The position numbers were made by a program, and so were the translations under genes. 38,918 nt of DNA from Thalassotalea sp. PP2-459 (lineage in GTDB: Bacteria; Pseudomonadota; Gammaproteobacteria; Enterobacterales; Alteromonadaceae). Shown here piece after piece: positions 16,323-27,526 of the stretch; the stretch's first letter is position 1, and each line of letters begins with the position of its first letter. The notes beneath the pieces were generated by a model. It was not told the DNA's origin. It saw only the letters and a list, made by a program, of their open reading frames with translations, and did no database searches. The stretch covers positions 1-38,918 of the forward strand of contig NZ_MKQD01000042.1 of the NCBI RefSeq assembly GCF_001913705.1. Reading direction: 5' to 3'.

Positions 16323-18026
16323 ATGGTAGACTTACTGAATACTAAATTTGACGCGATCGTAATTGGTAGCGGTATTACAGGTGGTTGGGCAGCTAAAGAG
16401 CTTTGCGAGCAAGGGTTAAAAGTGCTCGTACTCGAACGCGGCAGAATGGTAGAACATCCAATAGACTACCCTACTGCCCACTTAGCTTCTTGGCAACTGC
16501 CCTTTGGTAATCTACCCGACCAACATTCATTCACACAACAAGCTAAGCAATCTCGTAGTGGCTTTGCTACCAATCAAGATATCAAGCATTGGTTCGTGAA
16601 CGATATTCAGCACCCTTATCAAGAAAACAAACGCTTTGATTGGCTCAGAGGCTACCATGTTGGCGGTCGTTCATTAATATGGGGACGACAGTGCTTACGG
16701 TTAAGTGATCTAGACTTTAATGCCAATGCTATTGATAATCATGGGGTTGATTGGCCAATAAGATATAACGATCTAGCACCGTGGTACGATAAAGTTGAAC
16801 AATTCATTGGTGTGATGGGAGAACCGTTAAATCTTAGCCAACTACCTGATGGTAAGTTTTTACCAGCCATGCCATTAAACAGTGTTGAAAAAGATTTAAG
16901 AGCATCTATTAATAAACATTATCAAGATCGCTATTTAACCATAGGCAGAGTTGCACACCTGACAGTTAATAAAAATTTCGAAGGCAGAAGCCAATGCACC
17001 TATCGAAATAAATGCATGCGTGGTTGTCCAACCGGCAGCTATTTTAGTAGTAATGCCTCTACTTTACCTGCGGCTAAAAAAACCGGCAACATGACACTTC
17101 GCCCACATTCAATAGTCAGTAAAATCAATTACAATGAGCGAACAAAATTGGCAACGGGTGTTGAAGTAATTGATACTAACAGCCATAAAAAATTCACCAT
17201 TGCAGCAAATATTATTTTCTGTTGTGCATCGACTGTTGCAACCACATCATTACTGATGCAATCAACTTGCCGAAGATTTCCTCATGGTCTTGGTAATGAC
17301 AGTGGCCAACTTGGTCATAATTTAATGGATCATCATTTTAGAATAGGTGCAACAGCGACAGTGTCAAAATTTGATCATCTTGTTGATCAAGGAAAACGAC
17401 CTGTTGGCTTTCATATTCCAAGGTTTAGAAACCTAGTACCATCAAAAAAATCTGATAGAAACTTTATTAGAGGCTATGGCTATCAAGGTTATGCAACACG
17501 CTCAGATTGGCGTAGAGGCATCAAAGAAATGTCCTTTGGAGCCGACTTTAAAGAGCAACTGTTTAACCCTGGATCATGGCAAGTAGCGTTAATTGGTTTT
17601 GGTGAGTGCTTACCACAATATGAAAACAAACTTTCACTAGATTACTCTAAGCTTGACCCTTGGGGGCTTCCTACCGTTACCTTTGATTGCCAATACGGTG
17701 ATAACGAAATAAATATGCGTGAAGATATGAAAACCCAAGCAGTTGGCATGTTAAGTACCGCCGGTTACGAAAACGTACAAGCCTACGATGACGGTTCGTT
17801 CCCTGGACAAGCAATCCATGAAATGGGAACGGCTAGAATGGGCAAAGACCCAACGACTTCAGTGGTTAATAAACATAATCAACTACACAGCGTCGCCAAT
17901 GTCTATGTTACTGATGGATCCTTTATGGCTTCTTCTGGCTATCAAAACCCATCTTTAACCTATATGGCATTTACCGCACGAGCTGCTGCTCATGCGGTAA
18001 AACAATTTAAACAAGGGTTATTCTAA
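16323..18026 (+). CDS. GMC-family FAD-dependent sugar dehydrogenase, large subunit with probable 3Fe-4S cluster
   Basis: 567 aa. N-terminal FAD-binding motif AIVIGSGITGGWAAKEL and ERGR; GGRSLIWGRQCLRL (second FAD contact region); GMC C-terminal domain with catalytic-type His499 (IHEMGTARMG) and Asn542 (YQNPSLTY). Cys225, Cys231 and Cys235 are spaced C-x5-C-x3-C, as in the 3Fe-4S motif of FAD-glucose dehydrogenase and of glucoside 3-dehydrogenases. There is no signal peptide; such subunits are exported by hitch-hiking on the Tat-type small subunit, here the next gene, 1 bp downstream. It lies 12 bp after agaA. I infer oxidation of a GalNAc- or galactose-containing sugar, perhaps at C3; the substrate is not shown by sequence. 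Confidence 0.82.
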   Translation: MVDLLNTKFDAIVIGSGITGGWAAKELCEQGLKVLVLERGRMVEHPIDYPTAHLASWQLPFGNLPDQHSFTQQAKQSRSGFATNQDIKHWFVNDIQHPYQENKRFDWLRGYHVGGRSLIWGRQCLRLSDLDFNANAIDNHGVDWPIRYNDLAPWYDKVEQFIGVMGEPLNLSQLPDGKFLPAMPLNSVEKDLRASINKHYQDRYLTIGRVAHLTVNKNFEGRSQCTYRNKCMRGCPTGSYFSSNASTLPAAKKTGNMTLRPHSIVSKINYNERTKLATGVEVIDTNSHKKFTIAANIIFCCASTVATTSLLMQSTCRRFPHGLGNDSGQLGHNLMDHHFRIGATATVSKFDHLVDQGKRPVGFHIPRFRNLVPSKKSDRNFIRGYGYQGYATRSDWRRGIKEMSFGADFKEQLFNPGSWQVALIGFGECLPQYENKLSLDYSKLDPWGLPTVTFDCQYGDNEINMREDMKTQAVGMLSTAGYENVQAYDDGSFPGQAIHEMGTARMGKDPTTSVVNKHNQLHSVANVYVTDGSFMASSGYQNPSLTYMAFTARAAAHAVKQFKQGLF

Positions 18027-18027
18027 C

Positions 18028-18603
18028 ATGGAAAGACGTCAAGCAATCAAAGCTCTGCTTGCGTCAATCGGCGTAGCAGCTTCTAGTCAAACATTGTTTC
18101 GTATTGCACAAGCGAGTCAACAAAATCCCCCTGAAAGCCAGTTATGGTTTCGTGAAGATCAGCTTGAATTAATTAAACAATTCAGTGAAATAATTTTACC
18201 GGAAACATCCAGCCCAGGTGCAACAACGCTTAAATTACACTACTTTGTTGACATAATGGTGAAAGAGACACTTGGCAAACAAAAACAACGTTTGTTTCTC
18301 AATGGCTTAACACTTTTCCAAAAAGCACTCCCTACAAACGATACCGAACATAAAACTCCACAGTTGTGCGTTAATTATTTAAGCCATTTTTTTTCGTTAC
18401 CGCATACACAACTGGAGGAGTATCAAAATTTTGATGCTCTTCCTCTTAAAAAAATACCAGCAAATAAAAAAGCACACTACTATCAATATGCATTTTTAAG
18501 CACATTAAAAACGTTGTTAGTTATTGGTTTTTTTACTCATGAAAACGTCGCAAATATATTACGTGACCCAAAAGATTATCCTGTGATGTATCAACCAGGC
18601 TAG
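18028..18603 (+). CDS. Gluconate 2-dehydrogenase subunit 3-like small (gamma) subunit of the GMC dehydrogenase
   Basis: 191 aa. Twin-arginine type N-terminus (MERRQAIKALLASIGVAASS). Then comes the subunit 3 motif around FREDQLELIKQFSEIILPETSSPGAT, where the P-x-T-x-x-P-G-A pattern is diagnostic. Further KxLP- and Y-rich segments lead to a short C-terminal DYPVMYQPG. Its stop-to-start distance from the large subunit is one base, so the two are coupled. The role is chaperone and Tat carrier of the large subunit to the periplasm. It is the last gene of the aga operon, followed by a strong terminator. No cytochrome c subunit is encoded nearby. Confidence 0.82.
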   Translation: MERRQAIKALLASIGVAASSQTLFRIAQASQQNPPESQLWFREDQLELIKQFSEIILPETSSPGATTLKLHYFVDIMVKETLGKQKQRLFLNGLTLFQKALPTNDTEHKTPQLCVNYLSHFFSLPHTQLEEYQNFDALPLKKIPANKKAHYYQYAFLSTLKTLLVIGFFTHENVANILRDPKDYPVMYQPG

Positions 18604-18618
18604 CCGTTATCAAAACAC

Positions 18619-18646
18619 AAAAAACGCAGCTACGCTGCGTTTTTTT
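18619..18646. terminator. Bidirectional rho-independent terminator
   Basis: AAAAAACGCAGC-TAC-GCTGCGTTTTTT, a perfect stem flanked by A and T tracts. It serves the aga operon on the plus strand and the permease gene ending at 18670 on the minus strand. Confidence 0.9.
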
Positions 18647-18669
18647 GGTTCTATTAGCCAATCCAGTAA

Positions 18670-20016
18670 TTACCAGTGGCGTTTTTTATGCCCAATCAAT
18701 GCGTAATATAAAATAAATAGATAACAAGGTAACATGATCCAATAAGACATTTGGGAGTTACCACTTTGCTCTGCAAAGGCCCCATAAACTAATGGTAATA
18801 ATGCACCGCCAGATATCCCCATTATTAACACAGCGGATCCTGTTGCGGTTTGTTTACCTAAGTCTTTAAGTGCCATCGGCCATACTGCAGGCCAAACTAA
18901 AGCATTCGCTAAACCTAATAAGGCAACAAACAGTACCGTATTGGGAATTGCTGGAACGTTTGTCCAAGCGAAGAAGAAATCCCATACCCAATGGCTATCT
19001 TTTGCTCCCATGATAATAAAGGTTGAGAATATAAGTCCTAATACAGCAGAGACCACCAATGCTTTTTCCTGACTGATCCAGCGAGGTATAACAATAATAC
19101 CGATGATATACGCAACAACCATGAACGCCATTGTATATGACGTTAACTGGCCAAAGTTAGTAACACCTAACTCTTTACCGTATAAGCCAATAGTATCGCC
19201 AGCAATAACCTCAACACCAATGTAAAAAAACAGCGTTAATACCCCTAAAATTAAATGAGGGTATTGTAAAATGCTTTTATCTACCTTGTTAACATCATCA
19301 ACATTGGTATCGTTTTCACCATCTAAATTAACATCAGGCAGCGGAGAAAAATAAATAAAAACAGCCAATAACGCTAGCATGCCTGCCATGATAAAGTATG
19401 GCAAAATCAAACGGCTCGATAATTCTTGCAAAGCTTCAAGTCGACTAGCGGCATCTAAACTGGCTAAATACGTTTCATTAAATTGCGACATATCCGTGAG
19501 CACAAAAGCAGTAAAAAATATTGGCGCGATAATACCAGCACCTTTATTAAGTATGCCCATAATACTAATACGAACTGCTGCAGACTCTTGAGGGCCTATT
19601 ACAACTAAATAGGGATTAGCCGCCGTTTGTAATACCGTTAACCCAGTGCCCAATAAGAATAAAGCGATTAAAAATATCGAATATAGCTTTGTTTGCGCGG
19701 CAGGTATAAAGACCAATGCACCAACTGTCATGATAACTAAACCACCAACGATGCCTTTTTTATAACCAATGCTTTTTAAAACCTTAGCTGCAGGCAAAGC
19801 CATTACGGTATAAGCAATATAAAAAACCAAGGTAACAAAATAGGCTTCAAAATGATTGAGCTCACAAGTGATTTGCAAAAAAGGGATCAAAGATCCATTT
19901 AGCCATGTAACAAAGCCAAACATAAAAAATAACCCGCCGATGATCAACATTGGCATATAGCGTTCAAGAACGCTGCCTTGTTTAATCGAATCAGGGGTTG
20001 AGATGTGCGTAGACAT
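18670..20016 (-). CDS. agaP: FucP-type MFS sugar permease, probable GalNAc transporter
   Basis: 448 aa with about 12 hydrophobic helices. Family signatures are GLFFMFGFVTWLNGSLIPFLQ in helix 1, then GLTVLQTAANPYLVVIGP and MGILNKGAGIIAPIFF, typical of the glucose/galactose/fucose branch of the MFS. C-terminal features ANALVWPAVWPMALKDLG and GISGGALLPLVYG agree. In Shewanella-type pathways this family supplies NagP and AgaP, proton symporters for GlcNAc and GalNAc. Context (divergent from agaR, convergent with the aga operon, ROK kinase present, no PTS) supports GalNAc. AGGA lies 8 nt before the ATG. Confidence 0.83.
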   Translation of the reverse strand: MSTHISTPDSIKQGSVLERYMPMLIIGGLFFMFGFVTWLNGSLIPFLQITCELNHFEAYFVTLVFYIAYTVMALPAAKVLKSIGYKKGIVGGLVIMTVGALVFIPAAQTKLYSIFLIALFLLGTGLTVLQTAANPYLVVIGPQESAAVRISIMGILNKGAGIIAPIFFTAFVLTDMSQFNETYLASLDAASRLEALQELSSRLILPYFIMAGMLALLAVFIYFSPLPDVNLDGENDTNVDDVNKVDKSILQYPHLILGVLTLFFYIGVEVIAGDTIGLYGKELGVTNFGQLTSYTMAFMVVAYIIGIIVIPRWISQEKALVVSAVLGLIFSTFIIMGAKDSHWVWDFFFAWTNVPAIPNTVLFVALLGLANALVWPAVWPMALKDLGKQTATGSAVLIMGISGGALLPLVYGAFAEQSGNSQMSYWIMLPCYLFILYYALIGHKKRHW

Positions 20017-20144
20017 TTTTTTTCCTAATAATATTTTTTATTAATTTCCCGCTAATAATTCCACATATGCACCCTCTAATCAACAATTTTTGAAACCTTC
20101 AAATATTTTCGAACAAAGTATACTGAGGTTAAACTAGTTGCCTT

Positions 20145-20162
20145 TTCGTTAAAAATAACGAA
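20145..20162. promoter_or_regulatory. 18-bp perfect palindrome between permease and agaR
   Basis: TTCGTTA-AAAA-TAACGAA, located 129 bp upstream of the permease start and 75 bp upstream of agaR. It is a candidate regulator site. It does not contain CTTTC, so it may belong to a different regulator or be a variant AgaR site. A GAAAG copy lies at 20222-20226 just before the agaR start. Confidence 0.45.
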
Positions 20163-20236
20163 CAATTGAGGCTTGAAGGAATAAACACTTATTCAATAAA
20201 AACGATAATAAAAGCAATAATGAAAGAGATAGTACC

Positions 20237-21007
20237 ATGCTAAGTACCATTGAAAGACGTCAAGAAATTGTATTACTCACTGAAAAGAAAGGAAATGTTT
20301 CAGTTAAAGAGCTAGCTGAAAACTTCAATATTTCTACCGTAACCATTCGAAATGATCTTAATGAATTAAATAGATTAGGCTTACTCGTTCGCTCTCGCGG
20401 CGGTGCTGTACCTAGCAATCGCTTAACGAAAGAATTATCGATTAAAGAAAAACATACAAAAAACCTCAAAGTAAAGCAGAAAATTGGTGAGGCAGTTGCA
20501 AACCTAATTGATGAAGGCGATGCCATTATTCTTGATTCAGGCTCAACAACCGAAGAAGTTGCACATTGCTTAATAGGTAAAAAACAGCTGACAGTAATGA
20601 CTAACGGATTAAACATTGCTAACCAACTCGCACAAGCAGAAGGTTGTGATGTATTTATTACCGGTGGAAAATTACGAAAAAAATCAATGTCTTTCTACGG
20701 TGCACAAGCTGAGGAACGTTTAGAGTATTATAACTTTAATAAAGTTATTTTAGGTGTAGACGGTATTGATATTAATCGCGGTATCAGTACACATTACGAA
20801 CCAGAAGCCAATTTTAACCGAGCTATGTGCGATAATGCAGAACAAATCATAGTTGTTACCGACTCATCAAAGTTTGGTAAGCGCTCCTTGCATGCTATTG
20901 TTAAACTTGATCAAGTCGATATTTTAGTCACTGATAACCAGTTAGCTAAAGAATATATCGACGTACTCGAAAGCCATAATATTGAGCTACATCTGGTTGA
21001 TATATAA
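20237..21007 (+). CDS. agaR: DeoR-family transcriptional regulator, probable AgaR repressor
   Basis: 256 aa. N-terminal winged helix: ERRQEIVLLTEKKGNVSVKE, then FNISTVTIRNDLNELNRLGLL and the wing RSRGGAV. The C-terminal DeoR sensor domain has DSGSTTEEVAH and LTVMTNGLNIANQL (phosphosugar-binding loops) and the closing VVTDSSKFGK. In the known pathway AgaR represses aga genes and is released by a pathway phosphosugar. The CTTTC/GAAAG boxes seen upstream of GH109/agaZ, agaR and the beta-galactosidase gene are the expected targets; the box at 20222-20226 would allow autoregulation. Confidence 0.85.
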   Translation: MLSTIERRQEIVLLTEKKGNVSVKELAENFNISTVTIRNDLNELNRLGLLVRSRGGAVPSNRLTKELSIKEKHTKNLKVKQKIGEAVANLIDEGDAIILDSGSTTEEVAHCLIGKKQLTVMTNGLNIANQLAQAEGCDVFITGGKLRKKSMSFYGAQAEERLEYYNFNKVILGVDGIDINRGISTHYEPEANFNRAMCDNAEQIIVVTDSSKFGKRSLHAIVKLDQVDILVTDNQLAKEYIDVLESHNIELHLVDI

Positions 21008-21189
21008 AACTTTAACAGTATGTATTAATAAAAAGAGTACGTACTGTTCCCCTCTTTCCCATCTTCTATAATTTAAAAAGCGGCAAAAGATGCCCTCTCC
21101 TATCTGTTACATTTTAAAAGTAGCTCACACAACACCTGAACGGTACATTATGATTTTAGTTCACGTAAAACATTAAATTCGAAATCATA

Positions 21190-21214
21190 TGAAAGAAATA
21201 CAACCTTTCATTAA
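21190..21214. promoter_or_regulatory. Candidate AgaR operator upstream of the beta-galactosidase gene
   Basis: TGAAAG (21190-21195) and CTTTCA (21205-21210) form an inverted pair 9 bp apart. The word CTTTCATTAA (21205-21214) is identical to the one at 11679-11688 in front of agaZ. A further CTTTC lies at 21054-21058. Confidence 0.55.
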
Positions 21215-21244
21215 TTTTAAAAGTAAGTTATGTTTATGTGCTAA

Positions 21245-24424
<3,180 letters not shown>

Positions 24425-24440
24425 TGTTATTGAAAAGTAA

Positions 24441-24474
24441 GATGTAACTAATCATAAAAGTGATTAGTTACATC
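24441..24474 (+). terminator. Terminator-like hairpin after the beta-galactosidase gene
   Basis: GATGTAACTAATCA-TAAAAG-TGATTAGTTACATC, a perfect 14-bp stem 16 bp after the stop codon. The T-tract is poor (GATATTTTCC), so it may be a weak terminator or an mRNA-stabilising hairpin. Confidence 0.6.
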
Positions 24475-24748
24475 GATATTTTCCTTTAAAAACGAGTAAA
24501 ACAGCTCTCACCAACCATCATACCCTAAAGTTATATCTCACCAATTCAAATGAATAGTTGTTGCATGATTATTCGTTATATACTCGTAAACATATAATAT
24601 TGCTGAATACTAATTTGCTCGTTTAATACTTTCATACACTTGTATTAACCTTGAACAGAAAGTGAGAGACTTTTAGCTTTAGCAAATACACTTTACTTAC
24701 TAGCAAAATGTCATGTAAAAACCATCCCAAAGAGATACTAACAGCTTA

Positions 24749-25195
24749 ATGAAAACCTTTCGTAAGCTGTTATCAGAGCATCACTATAATTCACAACAAT
24801 CGTTAATTGATGCCTTAGCGGAACATGGTTTTTGTGATATTTCTCAGGCGAAGGTTTCCCGCATGCTATCCAAAGTAGGAGCCATTAAAATACGTAATAA
24901 AAGAAACATGATGGTGTATCAACTACCAAATGAAATGAATACACCAAAAACGAGGCAATCGATAAATTCCATGGTGTTAAAAATCACACATAATAAGTTT
25001 CACATCGTTGTAAAAACAATTATTGGTGGTGGCAGTGTTATTGCACGTATTCTTGATACTATGGAAGAATCACTTGGTGTGCTTGCAACCATTGCAGATG
25101 ATAATACCGTATTGGTGATCCCGTCATCAGTAGAGAAAATAGAGCAGATCTTGCATAATATTATCGAACAATTAGAGATTAGCGAATATCATTAA
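24749..25195 (+). CDS. Divergent ArgR-family regulator (arginine repressor paralogue)
   Basis: 148 aa. The N-terminal winged helix is well conserved (YNSQQSLIDALAEHGF, ISQAKVSRMLSKVGA, MVYQLP), so DNA binding to ARG-box-like sites is expected. The first ten or so residues of typical ArgR are missing; the upstream frame reaches a stop without another start. In the C-terminal oligomerisation and arginine-binding domain the usual GAAQ motif reads GGGS and the usual GTIAGDDT reads ATIADDNT. Aligned from memory with E. coli ArgR this changes Gln106 and one of the Asp128/129 pair, while the RILD aspartate is kept. The effector may therefore differ. It is convergent with dgcA, whose product feeds N-acetylglutamate, the start of arginine synthesis. 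Confidence 0.82.
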   Translation: MKTFRKLLSEHHYNSQQSLIDALAEHGFCDISQAKVSRMLSKVGAIKIRNKRNMMVYQLPNEMNTPKTRQSINSMVLKITHNKFHIVVKTIIGGGSVIARILDTMEESLGVLATIADDNTVLVIPSSVEKIEQILHNIIEQLEISEYH

Positions 25196-25210
25196 AGTTA
25201 GAATATCAAT

Positions 25211-25233
25211 AAAAAAAGCCCTGCAAGCAGGGC
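25211..25233 (-). terminator. Rho-independent terminator of the dgcN-dgcA unit
   Basis: Minus strand GCCCTGC-TT-GCAGGGC followed by TTTTTTT, about 77 bp after the dgcA stop. On the plus strand it lies 23 bp after the ArgR-like stop but lacks a T-tract there. Confidence 0.85.
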
Positions 25234-25309
25234 CATGCAATAGCATGTTTTCTAGGTAAGTCGATTTTCTATCTGTAAGATAAGGGGTAATTGTCGAGCA
25301 TTTTTAGTG

Positions 25310-26320
25310 TCATTTATCCGGGTAACACTGATCTGAAGGCCCTCCCCAGAGTCTATAATCTAATACGCTCATTTCACCGTGTGAGAAGCTAAATCCATAT
25401 TTTCTGTCGCTAGCGACAAGCAATGGTCCATCTAAATCGACAAATTTTGCATCTTTCGTCAATAAAAATGCAGGAGCCATGGCTAACGATGATCCGACCA
25501 TACAACCAATCATAATATCAAAGCCCAAGGCCAATGCTTCATTATTCAACTGTAATGCTTCAGTTAAACCACCTGTTTTATCAAGTTTAATGTTTATAGC
25601 ATCGTAACGACCTTGTAAATAAGATAAATCTTTACGGGTATGACAAGATTCATCAGCACATAAGGCAACAGGCAAATTTAGCCCAATAAGCTCTTGGTCA
25701 TGCCCTACAGGCAAAGGTTGTTCAATTAACACCACATTAAAGCTAGATAATATATCAGCACTGTCAGTTAATTGCTCTATCGTCCAACCTTCATTAGCAT
25801 CCACGATAAAATGGCTACTAGGTGATGCTTGATGAATTGCACGCATTTTTTCAACAATACCTTCGCCATCTAGTTTCACTTTAATTAACGGCGGATGATC
25901 TAGCGTTTTCGCCGCCTTTGCCATATTCTCTGGCGTATCGATACTTAAGGTTTGTGCTGTAACGCAAGCTGGTGTAGGTGCTAACTGTAATAGCTGCTCC
26001 ACTGTTTTTTGTTTTAGCTTCGCTTTAAGATCCCAGTAAGCGCAATCAACCGCATTTTTTGCGGCTCCTGGTGCCATCGCTAATAGCAATTCATCTAACG
26101 ACAAGCCCTGCGATAGTTTTTGCTGTACATAATTAAGCTGATTAATGACAAGCTCAACATCTTCTTGATAACGTTTATAAGGGACAGATTCAGCTCGTCC
26201 GGTTTTTCCATCGCAAGATAGCTTAACTTCAATAACATGCGCTTGTGTTTTTGCGCCACGCGCGATACGAAATACTTTCGCTAAAGGGAAAGAAATTTGT
26301 TGGTAAGATAATGTGATCAT
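25310..26320 (-). CDS. dgcA: N-acetyl-D-glutamate racemase DgcA (enolase superfamily, dipeptide-epimerase-like)
   Basis: 336 aa. Muconate-lactonising-enzyme subgroup of the enolase superfamily: acid/base Lys in IKVKLDGEG, metal ligands Asp in IVDANEGW, Glu in LIEQPLP and Asp in CADES, second catalytic Lys in INIKLDKTGG. All catalytic positions are intact. The family is usually annotated as L-Ala-D/L-Glu epimerase, but the directly adjacent DUF1611 gene (11 bp upstream) marks it as DgcA. In Pseudoalteromonas, DgcA converts N-acetyl-D-Glu to N-acetyl-L-Glu. The AAAGG lies immediately before the ATG, unusually close. Last gene of the unit. Confidence 0.85.
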   Translation of the reverse strand: MITLSYQQISFPLAKVFRIARGAKTQAHVIEVKLSCDGKTGRAESVPYKRYQEDVELVINQLNYVQQKLSQGLSLDELLLAMAPGAAKNAVDCAYWDLKAKLKQKTVEQLLQLAPTPACVTAQTLSIDTPENMAKAAKTLDHPPLIKVKLDGEGIVEKMRAIHQASPSSHFIVDANEGWTIEQLTDSADILSSFNVVLIEQPLPVGHDQELIGLNLPVALCADESCHTRKDLSYLQGRYDAINIKLDKTGGLTEALQLNNEALALGFDIMIGCMVGSSLAMAPAFLLTKDAKFVDLDGPLLVASDRKYGFSFSHGEMSVLDYRLWGGPSDQCYPDK

Positions 26321-26331
26321 TCCTTTATTAC

Positions 26332-27345
26332 CTATGCCTGTTGCAAGTGAATTAATGGGTTAACAATTGCATCGGTACCATCTCGTACAGGGTCAACACA
26401 CGGTAAAGAAAACTCTTCTGAAAGTCTTTTACAATAAGCTTTACCTTCTTCAATGCTAACACTTGAAGTGTTAACAGCAATGCCAACAACTTTTACATTA
26501 GGGTTGGTCAACTTTGCTGCCGTTAAGTTTAATTCAATCGTCTCTGCAATACTTGGAAAGTCAGTATGCGGTAAACCACGCATATGTGTTCTATTTAATG
26601 CATGGCAAATCACTAAGGCATCAGGTTGTGAGCCGTGTAACAGCCCGATACTAACACCAGCAAAGGCAGGGTGTGATAACGAGCCTTGTCCCTCTATGAT
26701 ATCCCAATGGTCGGCTTGGTTATTTGGCGATAATGTTTCTGTAGCACCAGAAATAAAATCAGAAACGATACAGTCAATAGCCAAACCTTGACCGGCAATA
26801 AGAATTCCACATTGACCCGTTGCTCTAAAGTCAACACTTACACCTTGAGATTTCATTGACTTTTCAAGACTCAATGAGGTGTACATTTTACCTACCGAAC
26901 AATCAGTACCCACAGTGAGCAACCGTTTACCAGTACGTTTCACACCAGAACCTGTTTTAAAGTTAGCTTTTGGATGTCTAATATCAAATAATTGTTGATT
27001 ATGCTTATTTGCAACAGCAACAAGTTTTGGCACATCTGTAAGTTTATCATGTAACCCACTTACCACGTCCATACCCAATTCAAGCGCTTTAATAATGTAC
27101 TGATGCCATTTAGGTGCTAACACCCCACCACTGTTTGCAAAACCAAGTACAAAGGTTTTTGCACCTTTAGTAGCCGCTTCTTCTATAGTGGTTTCATTTA
27201 ATCCTGTTGTTACTGTACAACCATCAACGCTCATTTCCCCAATACAAAGTTCTGGACGCCAATCGGCTGCACCACGAGCCATTTTAATCGAAAGTTCATC
27301 GGTAGCATCACCAATAAAAAGCAGATAAGGAGCAATAATTTGCAT
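26332..27345 (-). CDS. dgcN: D-glutamate N-acetyltransferase DgcN (DUF1611 family)
   Basis: 337 aa from ATG 27345, where AGG is about 9 nt upstream and the conserved N-terminus MQIIAPYLLFIGDATDELS begins. The frame is open ten codons further to 27375, which I reject. The N-terminal Rossmann-like part has AARGAADWRPE-type residues (MARGAADWRPELCIGE). The C-terminal P-loop domain carries VGTDCSVGKMYTSLSLEK near residue 150 and a QGSLSHPAF motif. DUF1611 proteins paired with DgcA have been shown in marine bacteria to acetylate D-glutamate, giving N-acetyl-D-Glu, although the fold carries a nucleotide-type P-loop. First gene of dgcN-dgcA, with a palindromic operator 102-118 bp upstream. Confidence 0.87.
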   Translation of the reverse strand: MQIIAPYLLFIGDATDELSIKMARGAADWRPELCIGEMSVDGCTVTTGLNETTIEEAATKGAKTFVLGFANSGGVLAPKWHQYIIKALELGMDVVSGLHDKLTDVPKLVAVANKHNQQLFDIRHPKANFKTGSGVKRTGKRLLTVGTDCSVGKMYTSLSLEKSMKSQGVSVDFRATGQCGILIAGQGLAIDCIVSDFISGATETLSPNNQADHWDIIEGQGSLSHPAFAGVSIGLLHGSQPDALVICHALNRTHMRGLPHTDFPSIAETIELNLTAAKLTNPNVKVVGIAVNTSSVSIEEGKAYCKRLSEEFSLPCVDPVRDGTDAIVNPLIHLQQA

Positions 27346-27446
27346 AATAAAATACCTAAAATAACTGTTAATCATTCATCTTTAATTTATGTTAAACAGC
27401 TTATTAGTATAATAAATAATTTGAAAATACTATGACTTGGTATAGG

Positions 27447-27463
27447 TATAACCTTAGGTTATA
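27447..27463. promoter_or_regulatory. LysR-type operator upstream of dgcN
   Basis: TATAACCTTAGGTTATA, perfect 8-bp arms around one base. Its core ATAAC-N5-GTTAT satisfies the T-N11-A rule for LysR regulators and recurs upstream of the TonB receptor and the 57-codon peptide gene. Confidence 0.75.
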
Positions 27464-27526
27464 TCAAAAATAAAAGAATGAAAATAATTTCAACAATTAA
27501 TTATTAGGATCTGTTGATCTTAGTTT

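Noticed and set aside
25310-26320. Annotating dgcA as L-Ala-D/L-Glu (muropeptide) epimerase
   Set aside because: Sequence motifs alone would allow it, but the adjacent dgcN and LysR gene make N-acetyl-D-glutamate racemase the better call.
27346-27375. Ten extra N-terminal codons for dgcN
   Set aside because: The conserved DUF1611 N-terminus begins at MQIIAPYLLFIGDATDE, and an AGG sits at suitable spacing before that ATG.
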